Positions 12,537 to 21,121 of a DNA stretch of 63,757 nt are shown here, piece after piece. A program made the position numbers and the translations under genes. The notes beneath the pieces are model-generated. The model was given only the letters and a program-made list of their open reading frames with translations. It had not been told where the DNA came from and did no database searches. Origin of the DNA: a gamma proteobacterium L18 (GTDB lineage Bacteria > Pseudomonadota > Gammaproteobacteria > Pseudomonadales > Pseudomonadaceae); the NCBI GenBank assembly GCA_000497835.1, contig KI547167.1:85122-148878 (forward strand), read 5' to 3'. Position 1 is the first letter of the stretch; every line of letters starts with the position of its first letter.

Positions 12537-13703
12537 ATGAGCCTTTCACGCCCGATCTTCCAACGCGCTTTGCTGGCGCAGTCCCTGGCCCGCGATGTGG
12601 CAGGCGAGTCCTTCGTCGATTACAGTTCCGGACTGTTCCTGGCAGCTCCCCGCAGAACCGGCAAAAGCACCTTCCTCAACAATGATTTCATTCCCGAATG
12701 CGAGCGGCGCGGCTGGCTTGCCGTGTACGTAGACTTGTGGGCTGACCGTGACACCGACCCGGCCGAGTTGATATCGGGCGCCATCGGCACCGCGTTGGGC
12801 CTGTTCGAAAACTCGCTGAGCAAAGCGGCGAAAAAAGCCGGCATCGAAAAAATCAGCCTGTTGCGCACCCTCAGCTGGGACTTCAGCAAGCCGCGACTGC
12901 CTGCTGGTACCACCCTGGCAAAAGCACTGGAGGTGCTACACAGCGTTGCCGGGAAAATGATCGTGCTGATCATCGATGAAGCCCAACATGCGCTGAACAG
13001 TGAAAGCGGCCTCAACGCCATGTTTGCCCTCAAGGCGGCGCGGGACCATCTGAATCGCGGTCGTGGGCCAGATGGCGTGCGGCTGGTGTTCACCGGTTCC
13101 AGCCGAGACAAACTGGCCAACTTGGTGCTCAAGAGCAAGCAACCGTTCTTCGGTGCGAACATTACGGCGTTCCCGTTGCTGGGCCATGATTTCGTCGAGT
13201 TCGTCACCGACCTCTGGAACCAACGCCTGGCCGCCACCAATCAGTTCAATGTCGAAGATCTGGAGTACGCCTTCCAACTCGTCGGTCGCCGGCCGGAGAT
13301 GCTCAATCAGCTATTGACCGAGGTCAGCGTAGGGCGAGGCGAAGCCAGCAACCTGGGTGAACTGCTACGCACTGGGGCGCTCAACCACCAGGCAGGCATC
13401 TGGAGCGATTACGAAAGTGCCTGCAATGACCTGTCAGCGTTGCAACGGGCAGTGCTGAACGTGATCGCCGAACGCACGATCAGCAAGCAACCGTTCGCAC
13501 CGTTCTCCGAGCAGACCTTTGCACAGGTCAATCGCACGCTTGAACTGGCCCACGCGGACCCTAACGCCTCCACCCCAAATGTCCAGAAGGCCCTGGACGC
13601 CCTGCGCGATAAAGAGCTGGTCTGGAAAGCCAACCGCGGCGAATACGCACTGGAAGATTCCGCCATGGCAGAGTGGCTGACGCGCGCGGGCGTCTCAGGA
13701 TAG
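12537..13703 (+). CDS. Orphan P-loop ATPase with C-terminal winged-helix-like region
   Basis: Protein of 388 residues. Walker A is PRRTGKST (38-45) and Walker B ends in Asp147-Glu148 of VLIIDEAQ. A sensor-like TGSSRDK lies at 187-193, followed by a PFFGANITAFPL segment of the kind seen in archaeal-type/AAA_14 ATPases. Residues from about 300 look like a winged helix (LQRAVLNVIAER ... NVQKALDALRDKEL). There is no membrane segment and no partner gene: REP repeats lie upstream and a converging porin-like gene downstream. GGATAA before the ATG is a modest ribosome site. Function is unknown; defence, DNA binding or autoregulation are possible. Confidence 0.8.
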   Translation: MSLSRPIFQRALLAQSLARDVAGESFVDYSSGLFLAAPRRTGKSTFLNNDFIPECERRGWLAVYVDLWADRDTDPAELISGAIGTALGLFENSLSKAAKKAGIEKISLLRTLSWDFSKPRLPAGTTLAKALEVLHSVAGKMIVLIIDEAQHALNSESGLNAMFALKAARDHLNRGRGPDGVRLVFTGSSRDKLANLVLKSKQPFFGANITAFPLLGHDFVEFVTDLWNQRLAATNQFNVEDLEYAFQLVGRRPEMLNQLLTEVSVGRGEASNLGELLRTGALNHQAGIWSDYESACNDLSALQRAVLNVIAERTISKQPFAPFSEQTFAQVNRTLELAHADPNASTPNVQKALDALRDKELVWKANRGEYALEDSAMAEWLTRAGVSG

Positions 13704-13711
13704 CGGCGAAT

Positions 13712-14464
13712 TCAGAACTTATACGCCACCGCCGTCTGCACCTCCCCCTGATTCACATGCCCACGCTGGCTGACAATGCTGCTGTCCGCCGCCGAGCCTT
13801 CCAGGTGTATCCAGTTGACGTTGGCCAGCAATGACCAATGGGGCGCCAAGGGGAATTGCGCGCCCTGGCTCAGGGTCCAGTTCTGCAAGCCCCCGCTGGC
13901 ACGGTAGGCGCCGATGCCGCTGGCCTGGGCTTCATTGGCATCGACGCCAAAATAGGTCTGGTTCATGCGCTGGTCGGCGAAATGCGCCACCAGTTCGGTA
14001 GCGCCGAATACGCCGCCGCCCAACGGGTAATCCAGCTCGGTGCCCAACCGTCCCAAGGTACCGCCTTGGCCATGGCCACCCCCTTCGGCGCGGCCGGCCT
14101 GGGCATAGACGCGCCAGTACTCCACCGGGCTGTACTGCACGAACCCACCCACCTCGGCCATGTCCGGCACATCGCGCAAGCCGCGCAGGCGGTCGTTGCC
14201 GTTGCGCCCTTCCACCAGGTTGGCCATGGGCCCGGCGCTCCAGCCGTTGCCGGTCTTCAGCGCCGCCCAGGTCAGGCCTTCGTCCGAATCCAGGCCGATG
14301 TTGCCCCAGGTCAGGTCCAGGTAGGGCATGGGCTTGGTTTCGTAATGGCTGCCGGTGGGATCGCTGGGCTGGTAGGACAGGCCCACGCCGGCATCGCCGG
14401 TGAGCGGCGTGGCCCAGACAGGGCTGGCCGCAACCACGGCCAGCAGTAACAGAATTCGTGACAT
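13712..14464 (-). CDS. MipA/OmpV family outer-membrane protein
   Basis: Outer-membrane beta-barrel protein of 250 residues. A signal peptide ends at VWA (about residue 20), and the mature part is a run of amphipathic strands ending in QTAVAYKF, with the terminal Phe typical of outer-membrane barrels. The family includes MltA-interacting MipA and OmpV; here it is likely a small barrel of uncertain substrate. ATG 14464 places the signal peptide at the N-terminus. Longer open frames begin inside the upstream REP repeat and are rejected. It converges on the ATPase gene with only 8 bases between the stops. Confidence 0.8.
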   Translation of the reverse strand: MSRILLLLAVVAASPVWATPLTGDAGVGLSYQPSDPTGSHYETKPMPYLDLTWGNIGLDSDEGLTWAALKTGNGWSAGPMANLVEGRNGNDRLRGLRDVPDMAEVGGFVQYSPVEYWRVYAQAGRAEGGGHGQGGTLGRLGTELDYPLGGGVFGATELVAHFADQRMNQTYFGVDANEAQASGIGAYRASGGLQNWTLSQGAQFPLAPHWSLLANVNWIHLEGSAADSSIVSQRGHVNQGEVQTAVAYKF

Positions 14465-14484
14465 CAATTGCACTCTCATAATCT

Positions 14485-14568
14485 GGAGCAGCGGCCGACA
14501 GGCCGCGTCACGGACGCCCCGCACCTGCTGACAGACCCGCCGCCTGCGACGCAGCCTTCGGCAGCTAC
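14485..14568. repeat. REP-type inverted pair (family D)
   Basis: GCAGCGGCCGACAGGCCGCGTC faces GACGCAGCCTTCGGCAGCTAC in the leader of the MipA gene; same family as 2,861 and 31,756. Confidence 0.7.
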
Positions 14569-14581
14569 AGGGCGGCGGCGT

Positions 14582-14647
14582 CTGCATCGCGGCCAAGGCC
14601 GGCTCCTACCCCGGACGGTGTAGGAGCCGACTTTAGTCGCGATGCAG
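14582..14647. repeat. REP-type inverted pair (family E)
   Basis: CTGCATCGCGGCCAAGGCCG and the facing GTAGGAGCCGACTTTAGTCG arm. A nearly identical pair lies at 56,564-56,630, next to a family D half-unit, so D and E travel side by side at both places. Confidence 0.8.
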
Positions 14648-14736
14648 GCGACGCGGTCCAAGACAGTTGCTGCTACACGTGTTCAAGTACGCGCATGAAC
14701 GCGCACGCGGGGGCCGCCACGCAAGCACTCATGTTG

Positions 14737-14762
14737 TTTGTAGCCACCTACAAAAATTGTAG
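14737..14762 (+). promoter_or_regulatory. Three-half-site activator array upstream of the HAD/PLP operon
   Basis: TTTGTAG-CCAC-CTACAAA at 14737-14754 is a perfect inverted repeat. Its right arm also pairs with a third half-site to give CTACAA-AAA-TTGTAG at 14748-14762. The array lies about 55-80 bases upstream of the sigma-54 element and is a good candidate binding site for the activator encoded at 19,713. Confidence 0.65.
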
Positions 14763-14815
14763 CTTCGCCCCTGCAAAACCCCGCCACAGCCCGCAGAACA
14801 AGGGCCCCAGCCGGT

Positions 14816-14831
14816 TGGCACGCTCCCTGCT
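14816..14831 (+). promoter_or_regulatory. Sigma-54 promoter of the HAD/PLP operon
   Basis: TGGCACG-CTCC-CTGCT matches the sigma-54 consensus, with GG at 14817-14818 and GC at 14829-14830 in correct spacing. Expected start of transcription is near 14,842, 40 bases before the first gene. Confidence 0.85.
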
Positions 14832-14881
14832 CTACCCCTGGCCAAGCGCAAACTGCGCTGCTGACCCATAGGTAACTGCAG

Positions 14882-15580
14882 ATGATGCACTGGCATATCG
14901 TGTGTGACTTCGACGGGACCATCACCCCGAGCGATGTCATCGACAACATCCTGGATCGCTTCGCCGATCCGCGCTGGGAAGCCATCGAAGCGCAATGGCT
15001 GGCCGGTGAAATCGGCTCGCGTGAATGCCTGAGCCAACAACTGGCCCTGGTCAAGGCCCAGCCGGCACAGCTGCTGGAATACTTCGACAGCGTCACCATC
15101 GACCCAGGCTTTGCGCCGTTCGTGGAACTGGTGCTGGAGCGTGGCGCCAGCCTGGCCGTGGTCAGCGACGGCCTGGAGCAGGCCATCGCCCGCATCCTGG
15201 CGCGCAATGGCGCGCCGTTGCTGCCGATCATCGCCAACCAGTTGCGCCAGGTCGACGCCGACAGCTGGCGCATTGTGTTCCCCCACGCCAGCGATGCCTG
15301 CCGCGCCGCCTCGGGCAATTGCAAGTGCAAGTCCTCGCCTGCCAGCAAACGCATCCTGGTGATCGGCGACGGCAAGTCCGACATGTGCGTAGCCGGCACC
15401 GCCGACTTCGTCTTCGCCAAGGGCAGCCTGGCCGACCACTGCGAACGCAATGGCATTGCCCACGCCCGCTTCGATTCCTTCGCGCAGCTGCCAGCCCTGC
15501 TGGCCGCCCTGCCGCAGTACACCGGCAACACCGTTCCACACCTCAATTCAGAACAGCAGGAACTCTTCCACCATGTCTAA
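14882..15580 (+). CDS. HAD-IB phosphatase, MtnX/PHOSPHO1-like
   Basis: Cytoplasmic phosphatase of 232 residues. Motif I is DFDGT with Asp9 and Asp11, motif II is the Ser in VVSDGL, and motif IV is GDGKSD (Asp163, Asp167). The GNCKCK segment resembles the CK-type cap region of MtnX and PHOSPHO1 relatives, so a small phosphorylated metabolite is the likely substrate; which one is unknown. AGGT lies 8 bases before ATG 14882. It is the first gene after a sigma-54 promoter and overlaps the PLP enzyme gene by 8 bases. There are no methionine-salvage genes nearby, so an MtnX role is not supported. Confidence 0.82.
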   Translation: MMHWHIVCDFDGTITPSDVIDNILDRFADPRWEAIEAQWLAGEIGSRECLSQQLALVKAQPAQLLEYFDSVTIDPGFAPFVELVLERGASLAVVSDGLEQAIARILARNGAPLLPIIANQLRQVDADSWRIVFPHASDACRAASGNCKCKSSPASKRILVIGDGKSDMCVAGTADFVFAKGSLADHCERNGIAHARFDSFAQLPALLAALPQYTGNTVPHLNSEQQELFHHV

Positions 15581-16970
15581 CACCCCACGCATCACCAGCG
15601 AAGAAGATCAGATCCTTCTGGACAAGGAATCGCGCTACTGCTCGTTCGGTGACACCGTTCACTACATCGAGCCACCGCGCATCTTCAGCCGCTGCGAAGG
15701 TTCCTACGTCTACGACACCAACGACCAGGCCTACCTGGACCTGCAGATGTGGTACTCGGCCGTCAACTTCGGCTACGCCAACCCACGCCTGAACAACGCC
15801 CTGAAACAGCAGATCGACACCCTGCCGCAAATCGCCAGCCAGTACCTGCACAAAGGCAAGATCGAGCTGTCGGAAATGATCGCGGTGGATGCCAAGAAGA
15901 AATTCGGCATGGACGGTCGCGTGCATTTCAACGTAGGCGGTTCGCAGTCCATCGAAGACTCGCTGAAAGTGGTGCGCAACGCCTCCAACGGCAAGAGCCT
16001 GATGTTCGCCTTCGAAGGCGGCTACCACGGCCGTACCCTGGGCGCCTCGTCGATCACGTCCAGCTACCGCTACCGTCGCCGCTACGGCCACTTCGGCGAG
16101 CGCGCACAATTCATCCCGTTCCCGTACCACTTCCGCGGCCCCAAGGGCATGAGCAAGGAAGAGTACGGCAGCTACTGCGTGAAGCAGTTCGCCCGCCTGT
16201 TCGAAACCGAATACAACGGTGTGTGGGACCCTAAAGTCGGCCAGTGCGAATACGCCGCCTTCTACGTGGAACCGATCCAGGGCACCGGCGGCTACGTGAT
16301 CCCGCCGATGAACTTCTACAGTGAGCTCAAGCAGGTGCTGGACCAGCACGGCATCCTGATGGTGGTCGACGAAATCCAGATGGGCTTCTACCGTACCGGC
16401 AAGCTGTGGTCCATTGAGCACTTCGACGTCAAACCCGACGTACTGGTGTTCGGCAAGGCGCTGACCAACGGCCTCAACCCGCTGGGCGGCATCTGGGCCC
16501 GCGAAGAGCTGATCAACCCGGGCATCTTCCCACCAGGCTCCACTCACTCCACCTTCGCCTCCAACCCACTGGGCACCGCCGTGGGCCTGGAAATGTTCAA
16601 GATGACCAGCGAAGTGGACTACGGCGCCATGGTCATGGCCAAGGGCAAGTACTTCCTGGCCGGCCTGGAAGACCTGAAGAAACGCTACAAGATCGTCGGC
16701 GACGTCGACGGCCTGGGCCTGGCCCTGCGCATGGAAATATGCGGCGAAGACGGCTTCACCCCGGACAAGGCCAAGCTCGACGAGATGGTCGAGGAAGGCA
16801 TGAAGGGTGACATCGAGATCGACGGCCGCCGCCTGGGCCTGATCCTCGACGTGGGCGGTTACTACAAGAACGTGATCACCCTGGCGCCGTCGCTGGAAAT
16901 CAGCTACCCGGAAATCGACCTGGCCATCGCCCTGCTCGATCGCCTGCTGCACCGGGTGACCCAGAAGTGA
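15573..16970 (+). CDS. Class III PLP-dependent aminotransferase-like enzyme
   Basis: Fold-type I PLP enzyme of 465 residues. Asp266 in VVDEIQMGF should contact the pyridine nitrogen and Lys295 in FGKALTNG should form the Schiff base. YHGRTLGASS is the phosphate-binding region. Members include omega-aminotransferases and also phosphoethanolamine phospho-lyases, which share this fold. The neighbouring phosphatase and lipase-like hydrolase make an amino-alcohol or phospho-amine substrate conceivable, but that is inference. ATG 15573 lies inside the end of the HAD gene, with CAGGAA upstream, so translation is coupled. An upstream open extension to 15,450 overlaps the HAD gene too far to be real. 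Confidence 0.88.
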   Translation: MSNTPRITSEEDQILLDKESRYCSFGDTVHYIEPPRIFSRCEGSYVYDTNDQAYLDLQMWYSAVNFGYANPRLNNALKQQIDTLPQIASQYLHKGKIELSEMIAVDAKKKFGMDGRVHFNVGGSQSIEDSLKVVRNASNGKSLMFAFEGGYHGRTLGASSITSSYRYRRRYGHFGERAQFIPFPYHFRGPKGMSKEEYGSYCVKQFARLFETEYNGVWDPKVGQCEYAAFYVEPIQGTGGYVIPPMNFYSELKQVLDQHGILMVVDEIQMGFYRTGKLWSIEHFDVKPDVLVFGKALTNGLNPLGGIWAREELINPGIFPPGSTHSTFASNPLGTAVGLEMFKMTSEVDYGAMVMAKGKYFLAGLEDLKKRYKIVGDVDGLGLALRMEICGEDGFTPDKAKLDEMVEEGMKGDIEIDGRRLGLILDVGGYYKNVITLAPSLEISYPEIDLAIALLDRLLHRVTQK

Positions 16971-17812
16971 GTGCCGCGCAGATCGATATGGGTGTCGGCG
17001 ACGCCAGCTTCGTGCTCGGCAACGGCCCGGTGGCCGTGCTGCTGATCCACGGGCTGACCGGCACCCCCACCGAACTGCGCAAGGTAGCCCAGGGACTGGC
17101 CAAGAGTGGGTACACGGTTTACGTGCCCACCCTGGCTGGCCACTGCGGGGACAACGCCGATCTGCAAGCCACGACATGGCGCGACTGGTACGCCAGCGCG
17201 CTGAAGACCTTCGAGGGCATCCGTCAGGTGCACCAACAGGTCTTCGTCGGTGGTTTGTCGATGGGCGCGGTCCTGTCGATGCACCTGGCCGCCCAACGGC
17301 CAGGCGAGGTGGCGGGGTTGCTGCTGTACTCCACCACCTTGCGCTACGACGGCTGGAACATGCCCTGGGTGGCACGCCTGACGCCGCTGTTCATGGCCTT
17401 GCCGTTCGGCGTGCACATCTGCCGTTTCAACGAGAAGCCGCCCTACGGGATCAAAAACCCGCGGTTGCGTGCCATCGTCGAGAAGCAGATGAAAGCCGGC
17501 GAGAGTGCCAACGCCGGGTTGCTGACCATGTCGGGCATCAGCGTGCGCGAACTGCATCGTCTGGTGGCCGAAGTGAAACGCGGCATGCCGAGCATCAAGG
17601 CGCCGGCGCTGGTGCTGCATTCCAGCGAGGACGACATCACCAGCCGCTGGAACGCCGACTACATCGAGGCGCACATCGGCGGCCCGGTGACCAAGATCCT
17701 GCTCGACGACTGCTATCACATGATCACCGTGGACCTGCAGTACCCCAAGGTGATCAACCTGAGCGCAGACTTCATCCAGCTTCACGCGCCAGGCCTTGCC
17801 CAGGCATCCTGA
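16967..17812 (+). CDS. Alpha/beta hydrolase, carboxylesterase/lysophospholipase-like
   Basis: Soluble hydrolase of 281 residues with the catalytic triad visible as Ser98 in GGLSMGA, Asp222 or Asp223 in SSEDDIT, and His251 in CYHMIT. The HG oxyanion motif is LLIHGLTGTP. It resembles bacterial carboxylesterases and monoglyceride lipases. The start is taken as GTG 16967, in a 4-base GTGA overlap with the preceding stop; ATG 16988 is the alternative. It is third in the operon. A family A REP pair after it probably ends or stabilises the message before the kinase gene. Confidence 0.85.
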   Translation: MSAAQIDMGVGDASFVLGNGPVAVLLIHGLTGTPTELRKVAQGLAKSGYTVYVPTLAGHCGDNADLQATTWRDWYASALKTFEGIRQVHQQVFVGGLSMGAVLSMHLAAQRPGEVAGLLLYSTTLRYDGWNMPWVARLTPLFMALPFGVHICRFNEKPPYGIKNPRLRAIVEKQMKAGESANAGLLTMSGISVRELHRLVAEVKRGMPSIKAPALVLHSSEDDITSRWNADYIEAHIGGPVTKILLDDCYHMITVDLQYPKVINLSADFIQLHAPGLAQAS

Positions 17813-17843
17813 TTCAGGGCTACATGCTAATCTGCGCAAAATC

Positions 17844-17930
17844 GTGGGAGCGGGCTCTGCCCGCGAAGCGGACGCTGCGGTGTCTCAGGCACTACGGGGC
17901 GTTGTTTTCGCGGGTAGAACCCGCTCCCAC
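17844..17930. repeat. REP-type inverted pair (family A)
   Basis: GTGGGAGCGGGCTCTGCCCG faces CGGGTAGAACCCGCTCCCAC between the hydrolase and kinase genes. Confidence 0.85.
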
Positions 17931-17958
17931 GTGTAGCTCCCAGCCATAGCGAGTATCG

Positions 17959-19716
17959 ATGAGCCCGCCTGCCCCTACCCCCCCGGTCTTCCGCCCGTCG
18001 CGCTGGAACCTGCAACGCAAGCTGATCCTGGCGTTCTGGCTGGTCAGCGTGGTGCCGACCATGATCGCCGCCGAACTGGCCGCCACCACCCTGGCAGGGA
18101 TCTTCGACAGTAACGTGCGTGTCTGGCTGCAGGAATCGACCAAGATCGTCGAGGACGAACTCAGCGAAATCCTGCGCGACAACACCCGCGTCGCCCAACT
18201 GTTTCTGCAATACGCCCCCGCCGACCAGCCCACCCTGCCGGCCACCGCGCGTCAGGGCAAGCTGATCAGCGACATAGCCGACGCCATGGGTATCGACGTG
18301 GTAGCGCTGATTCGCACCCGCGACCACAAGGTGGTGTTCTCCACGGCGGCCGACGACATCGTTTCGCAAATCAGCCTGGCCCCCGACGCCATGCTGCAGA
18401 CCATTCACAACGCCAACACCCGCGTCGGCACCGTGGTCTCGGTATTCCCCACCCAGCAGAATGGCGAGGACTACCAACTGCTGGTGGCCACCTTCCTGGA
18501 TGCCAGCTTCCTGACCAGCGTGGCCGACGTGCATTCGCTGGACCTGCGCCTGTACCTGTCCAATGGCCAGGAATTCTCCGAAGTGTTTTCCAGCCAGCGC
18601 TTCGAAGATCACCCCGCCGTAGTGCCCCATCGCCTGGAACAGATGCTGCGCGATACGCGCGAGCCTACCGAGCAGTTCACCAGCCGCTACAGCGGCCTGT
18701 TCCGCCCGTTGCTCAACGAAAAGGGGCAACTGCAGGGCATCGTCTTCAGCGGCCTGCTGCGTCACAGCAGCCTGCTGGGCCTGGTCAACCAGCGCAATCT
18801 GTTCACCCTGATCTTCCTGCTGGGTTCGGCGTTGTCCCTGGGTGTGGGCGTGCTGGTCACCCGGCGCCTGACCCGGCCCATGCGTGCCCTGTCCGAAGGC
18901 GTACGCGCCGTGACCGCAGGCGACTACAGCCAGCAGGTGGAGGTACTGGGCAACGACGAGTTGGCCGAACTGGGCATGACCTTCAACCACATGACCCAGG
19001 GCCTGCAGGCCCTGCAACACCTGGAAGCGCAAATGCGCCGTCGCGACCGCCTGCACACCCTGGGCGAAGTCGCCATGGGCCTGGCCCACGAGATCCGCAA
19101 CCCGCTGGGCATCATCAAGACCGCCACGCAGTTGCTGCACCGCCGCGCCGCCTTGCCTGAAGCCGACATGCGCCACCTGGAATACGTGATTTCGGAAGTC
19201 ACCCGCATCAACGAACTGATCACCGAATTCCTCGACTTCGCCAAGCCCAGCCCACCGATCCGTACGGTGATGCCCGCGCGCGACTTGCTGGAAGACACCC
19301 TGGGCTTCTGCGCCCCGGAACTGGCCACCCACAATATCCACGCCCGCATCGACGACCAGGCCCCCGGCGCCACGCTGTACGCCGACGGCCGCCAGCTCAA
19401 GCAGGCGTGCCTGAACCTGGTGCTCAATGCCATCGACGCCATGCCCGACGGCGGCCACCTGACCCTGGGCATCACCCAGGCAGGCAGCGACACACGGTTG
19501 AGCATCGAGGACGATGGCCAGGGTATCCCGGGCGATATCAAGGAGCGCATCTTCAACCCGTTCGTCACCACCAAGGCTTCGGGTACCGGCCTTGGCCTTG
19601 CAAAAGTATTCTCGATCATGGAAAACCATGACGGCCGCGTGGAGTGCATCAGCGCCCCCGGCCAGGGCGCCACGTTCAATCTGTATATCCCGGCACGCGA
19701 AGGAGAGCCCTCTTGA
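17959..19716 (+). CDS. Membrane sensor histidine kinase of an uncharacterised NtrC-type system
   Basis: Kinase of 585 residues. Membrane segments lie at about 21-43 and 278-300, enclosing an extracytoplasmic sensor of about 230 residues with no familiar motif. A HAMP domain (about 300-355) follows, then HisKA with His377 in GLAHEIRNPLG, and the ATPase domain with NAIDAM and GTGLGLA. It is coupled by a TTGA overlap to the sigma-54 activator gene. Its place right after the HAD/PLP/hydrolase operon, which has a sigma-54 promoter, suggests that it controls that operon; the signal is unknown. Confidence 0.87.
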   Translation: MSPPAPTPPVFRPSRWNLQRKLILAFWLVSVVPTMIAAELAATTLAGIFDSNVRVWLQESTKIVEDELSEILRDNTRVAQLFLQYAPADQPTLPATARQGKLISDIADAMGIDVVALIRTRDHKVVFSTAADDIVSQISLAPDAMLQTIHNANTRVGTVVSVFPTQQNGEDYQLLVATFLDASFLTSVADVHSLDLRLYLSNGQEFSEVFSSQRFEDHPAVVPHRLEQMLRDTREPTEQFTSRYSGLFRPLLNEKGQLQGIVFSGLLRHSSLLGLVNQRNLFTLIFLLGSALSLGVGVLVTRRLTRPMRALSEGVRAVTAGDYSQQVEVLGNDELAELGMTFNHMTQGLQALQHLEAQMRRRDRLHTLGEVAMGLAHEIRNPLGIIKTATQLLHRRAALPEADMRHLEYVISEVTRINELITEFLDFAKPSPPIRTVMPARDLLEDTLGFCAPELATHNIHARIDDQAPGATLYADGRQLKQACLNLVLNAIDAMPDGGHLTLGITQAGSDTRLSIEDDGQGIPGDIKERIFNPFVTTKASGTGLGLAKVFSIMENHDGRVECISAPGQGATFNLYIPAREGEPS

Positions 19717-21098
19717 GCCACACCGTTCTTATCGTCGATGACGAACCCAAGCTGTGCGACCTGCTGGTCTCGGCGCTCAGCCAGGGCGAGGTGCAGGTGC
19801 GCAGTGCCGGCAACGGCCTGCTGGCCCTGGAGATCATGGAACGTGAAAGCGTCGACCTGGTGATCAGCGACTGGCGCATGCCCGGCATGGACGGCCCGCA
19901 ACTGCTTGCCGAGATCAAGCAGCGCTTCCCCCAGGTGCCGGTGATCGTCATGACCGCCTACTCGACGGTCAAGAACGCCGTGCAGTCCATGCGCAACGGC
20001 GCCTTCGATTACATCGCCAAGCCGTTCGACATCGACGAACTGGACATCACCGTGCACAAGGCATTGCAGTTCCGCGATATTTTGCGCGACAACGCCCGCA
20101 TGCGTGCCGAGTTGGACCACCAGCACCAGTTCGACAGCCTAGTGGGCGAAAGCCCGGCCTTCCGCCGTGTATTGCAAGCCATCGACTCGGTGCGCGAAAG
20201 CAGCGCCACCATCCTGCTGACCGGCGAGAGCGGTACCGGCAAGGAAATGGTCGCCCGCGCCATCCATCAGCACGGCAACCGCGCCGACCAGCCGTTCGTG
20301 GCCGTCAACTGCGCGGCCATCCCTGAGGGGCTGTTGGAGAGCGAAATGTTCGGCCATCGCAAGGGCGCCTTCACCGGCGCGGTCAGCGACCGCATTGGCC
20401 GCTTTCAACAGGCTGACAAGGGCACGCTGTTTCTCGACGAGGTGGGGGACATGCCGCTGGCGTTGCAGGCCAAGATCCTGCGCGCCCTGCAGGAGCGCCT
20501 GATCGAGCCGGTGGGCGATACCCGCGAGCGCAGAGTCGACGTGCGTGTGATTGCCGCCACCCATAAGAACCTGATGGAGGCGGTGGCGAAGAAGGAGTTT
20601 CGCGAAGACCTGTATTACCGCCTCAATGTCTTCCCCATCCCCCTGCCCGCGCTGCGCGAGCGCAGCGAGGACATCCCGGCGCTGGCGCATCACTTCGCCG
20701 GCCTGCTGGGGGCCGAGGCCGGCAAGCGCATCACCGGCTTCAGCGCCCAGGCCATGCAGTCGATGCTCAACTACCCGTGGCCGGGCAACATTCGCGAACT
20801 GCAGAACTGCGTGGAGCGGGCGACCATCGTGGCCCAGGGGACGCTGATCGAGCAGCAGGATTTGCCGGCGTATCTGTTCGAGCCCGCTGCCGGGCAGACC
20901 GATGAGGTGGTGCCCAGCGGCGTGCCCAATGATCTGGATGGCAAGTTGGCCGAGGTCGAGAAGGCCTGGATTCTGGCGGCGTTGCAGCAGACCAATGGTG
21001 TGCAGGCTGCGGCGGCGCAGCTGATGGGCATCAGTGAGCGCAGCCTGTGGTACCGCTTGAAGAAGCTGGCGATTCAGGTCAGCAAGTTTGCCCGATAA
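19713..21098 (+). CDS. Sigma-54-dependent response regulator of the HAD/PLP system
   Basis: NtrC-family activator of 461 residues. The receiver has Asp53 in SDWRMPG. The AAA+ domain has Walker A GESGTGKE and an intact GAFTGA loop starting at residue 218. The C-terminal Fis-type HTH contains VQAAAAQLMGISERSLWYRL. The start is inferred as TTG 19713, overlapping the kinase stop (TTGA), because the receiver domain begins immediately after it. An upstream frame to 19,644 would add residues read from inside the kinase gene. The natural target is the array and sigma-54 promoter at 14,737-14,831; both pieces are present in one locus. Confidence 0.87.
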   Translation: MSHTVLIVDDEPKLCDLLVSALSQGEVQVRSAGNGLLALEIMERESVDLVISDWRMPGMDGPQLLAEIKQRFPQVPVIVMTAYSTVKNAVQSMRNGAFDYIAKPFDIDELDITVHKALQFRDILRDNARMRAELDHQHQFDSLVGESPAFRRVLQAIDSVRESSATILLTGESGTGKEMVARAIHQHGNRADQPFVAVNCAAIPEGLLESEMFGHRKGAFTGAVSDRIGRFQQADKGTLFLDEVGDMPLALQAKILRALQERLIEPVGDTRERRVDVRVIAATHKNLMEAVAKKEFREDLYYRLNVFPIPLPALRERSEDIPALAHHFAGLLGAEAGKRITGFSAQAMQSMLNYPWPGNIRELQNCVERATIVAQGTLIEQQDLPAYLFEPAAGQTDEVVPSGVPNDLDGKLAEVEKAWILAALQQTNGVQAAAAQLMGISERSLWYRLKKLAIQVSKFAR

Positions 21099-21121
21099 GA
21101 ACTTCCTCACCTGTGGGACCG

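Larger units (their letters stand above)
14465..14881 (+). other. Intergenic region with two REP pairs and a sigma-54 promoter
   Basis: The stretch holds a family D pair, a family E pair, an activator-site array and a sigma-54 promoter for the operon starting at 14,882. No gene is supported in it. Confidence 0.8.

Noticed and set aside
19644..19712. A longer N-terminus for the second sigma-54 activator
   Set aside because: The extra residues come from within the kinase gene; the TTG at 19713 begins exactly at the receiver domain.
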